This document shows positions 14,872-15,979 of a stretch of DNA of 15,979 nucleotides, in pieces. Each line of letters starts with the position of its first letter. Within the stretch, counting starts at the first letter, position 1. A program made the position numbers and the translations under genes. Origin of the DNA: an uncultured Dehalococcoidia bacterium (GTDB lineage: Bacteria > Chloroflexota > Dehalococcoidia > Dehalococcoidales > UBA3254); NCBI GenBank assembly GCA_903890885.1, contig CAITCX010000278.1:1-15979 (forward strand), in the 5' to 3' direction. The notes under the pieces were generated by a model, which had not been told where the DNA came from, did no database searches, and was given only the letters and a program-made list of their open reading frames with translations.

Positions 14872-15939
14872 CTAATTTCCCTCAACAACTACATCCCTCA
14901 CTTTGATCGTCGTGGAAACCGTGCCCTTACGACCGTCCCGGTAGGTCACATTGGCCTGCACTGGCACTTCTTCCCTTCTACCGTACATGGCCTGTATCAG
15001 GTCCTGGTATTTATCTTCCACAAATTCCCTTCTTATCTTGCGGGTGCGTGTCAATTCGGCCTCATCAGCATCAAACTCTTTATGCATCAGTACGAACTTC
15101 TTGACTCGCGCTTGCTCAGGTAGATAGCTGTTGACACGCTGCAGGTCCTTGCGTACCAGATCGGCCACGCCAGCCTTCTGTGAGAGATCCACAAAGGTAG
15201 TATATGGTACATGGTTGCGTTCAGCCCACTTGCCCACCATCGTAAAATCTATATTGACGATAGCAGAGACGAAAGATTTATCCTTTCCTCCTACCACCAT
15301 GGCGTCTTTGATATAAGGGCTGAATCTCAGGCGGCCCTCGATATACTGAGGAGCATATTTGGCGCCCGAGCTTAAAACACCCAGGTGCTCCAGGCGGTCC
15401 AGAAAGACCAGATGGCCTTCCTCATCTATATTGACCGCATCGTTGGTATGGCACCAGCCGTTGACAAAGGTTTCAGCCGTCTTCTTATCATTCTTGAGAT
15501 AGCCGCTGAACATACACTGGCTTCTGACCAGCAGTTCGCCCTCGTCTGTCAACCTGACCTCAGTGCCCAAAGCCGGTCGACCCACAGTTTCGAATTTGAC
15601 CTCCCCGTTGCTGTGGGAGGATATGAACCCGGCCTCCGTGCTGGCATAAACCTGGCGGAGCTCAATTCCCAGGGCATGCAGCAAACGAAAAGTATCCAGG
15701 CTTAAAACAGAACTGCCGGTAACGGCGAAACGTATGCGACTTAAGCCCAGTTTGTCTTTGAGAGGCCTGAAGAGCGCCCAATAAGCAGCAAAATGAGCCA
15801 TACGCAGCCACAGATTGGGATTTTTCCCGGCAAAACGGGCGTCCGCGCTCTTATGCCCCACCGGCATAAAAAGATTGTAACAGGCCCGTTTTAACCAGGA
15901 GGCTACTCCGAAGCCCTTTTTAATCGCTCCCATTATCAT
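14872..15939 (-). CDS. Long-chain acyl-CoA synthetase-like protein, C-terminal half only
   Basis: The 355 residues match the second half of FAA1-type AMP-forming acyl-CoA synthetases, which are usually about 600-650 residues. Seen are LGLSRIRFAVTGSSVLS (64-80), the A5-like VYASTEAG (97-104; YGxTE is normal), VGRPALGTEV (119-128), the A7-like GWCHTNDAVNIDEEGHLVFLDR (161-182), LSSGAKYAPQYIE (189-201) and TRTRKIRREFV (298-308), where the adenylation lysine lies. The N-terminal half, with the ATP P-loop, is missing. Start codons are preceded by in-frame stops at 15958-15960 and 15973-15975, so the frame does not continue upstream. The ATG at 15939 has a perfect AGGAGG (15945-15950) 5 nt before it, and TATAAT lies at 15972-15977. 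It may be a separately expressed half-protein, a relic after truncation, or a frameshifted gene whose first half lies beyond the window. Alone it should not bind ATP normally. Confidence 0.78.
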   Translation of the reverse strand: MIMGAIKKGFGVASWLKRACYNLFMPVGHKSADARFAGKNPNLWLRMAHFAAYWALFRPLKDKLGLSRIRFAVTGSSVLSLDTFRLLHALGIELRQVYASTEAGFISSHSNGEVKFETVGRPALGTEVRLTDEGELLVRSQCMFSGYLKNDKKTAETFVNGWCHTNDAVNIDEEGHLVFLDRLEHLGVLSSGAKYAPQYIEGRLRFSPYIKDAMVVGGKDKSFVSAIVNIDFTMVGKWAERNHVPYTTFVDLSQKAGVADLVRKDLQRVNSYLPEQARVKKFVLMHKEFDADEAELTRTRKIRREFVEDKYQDLIQAMYGRREEVPVQANVTYRDGRKGTVSTTIKVRDVVVEGN

Positions 15940-15944
15940 GGAGA

Positions 15945-15977
15945 CCTCCTTTTGGGGTTATATTAGGGTAAATTATA
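15945..15977 (-). promoter_or_regulatory. Ribosome-binding site and -10 box of the synthetase fragment
   Basis: On the minus strand TATAAT (15977-15972) and AGGAGG (15950-15945) lead into the ATG at 15939. A start of transcription near 15965 would give a leader of about 26 nt. The -35 position falls outside the window, so the promoter cannot be confirmed; the ribosome-binding site is firm and fixes the start. Confidence 0.45.
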
Positions 15978-15979
15978 CC

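Overview
The window reads as anaerobic bacterial chromosome of moderate GC. It holds the end of a housekeeping gene (prmC), then about 15 kb of solute-import and acyl-CoA-ligase genes. I see no tRNA, rRNA, CRISPR array, transposase, integrase or phage gene. Lipoproteins with Ala/Ser/Thr/Pro linkers, an NLPY-type PrmC and many ABC importers of the Liv and Dpp types suggest a Chloroflexota (Dehalococcoidia-like) or syntrophic Firmicutes-like organism. That assignment is an inference and weak.

Layout from left to right: (1) 2-766 (+), 5'-truncated prmC. (2) 2904-845 (-), livF overlapping a PaaK-like ligase. (3) 2905-3309, a 405-bp regulatory gap with a palindrome next to livF and a sigma-70-type promoter facing right. 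(4) 3310-6458 (+), a Dpp/Opp-type lipoprotein and a membrane-anchored eight-repeat PQQ-like beta-propeller protein. (5) A bidirectional terminator near 6537-6574. (6) 10551-6623 (-), dppB, dppC and a fused dppD-dppF ATPase, read from a consensus promoter at 10705-10734. (7) A 443-bp divergent gap, then a small membrane-anchored orphan protein at 10995-11447 (+). (8) A strong bidirectional terminator at 11530-11564. (9) 15939-11614 (-), an acyl-CoA synthetase C-terminal half, livH, livM and livK.

Two import systems are interleaved. The Liv system has a binding lipoprotein (LivK), two permeases (LivH, LivM) and one ATPase (LivF), with two AMP-forming acyl-CoA ligase relatives. This suggests uptake of an organic, branched-chain or aromatic acid linked to CoA activation. 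LivG is not in the window and may lie upstream of 15979. The Dpp/Opp module sits exactly between livK and livF. I recall the order livG - acyl-CoA synthetase - livH - livM - livK - livF - paaK as a recurring operon in anaerobes, so the arrangement looks like such an operon split by an inserted peptide-type transport module.

The oddest points are the split liv cluster, the synthetase that lacks its ATP-binding half yet has its own start signals, the PaaK-like protein with no recognisable P-loop, the propeller protein paired with the binding lipoprotein, and the palindrome beside the livF start. None of these is proof of a new system. The split ligase/liv cluster is the most promising lead.
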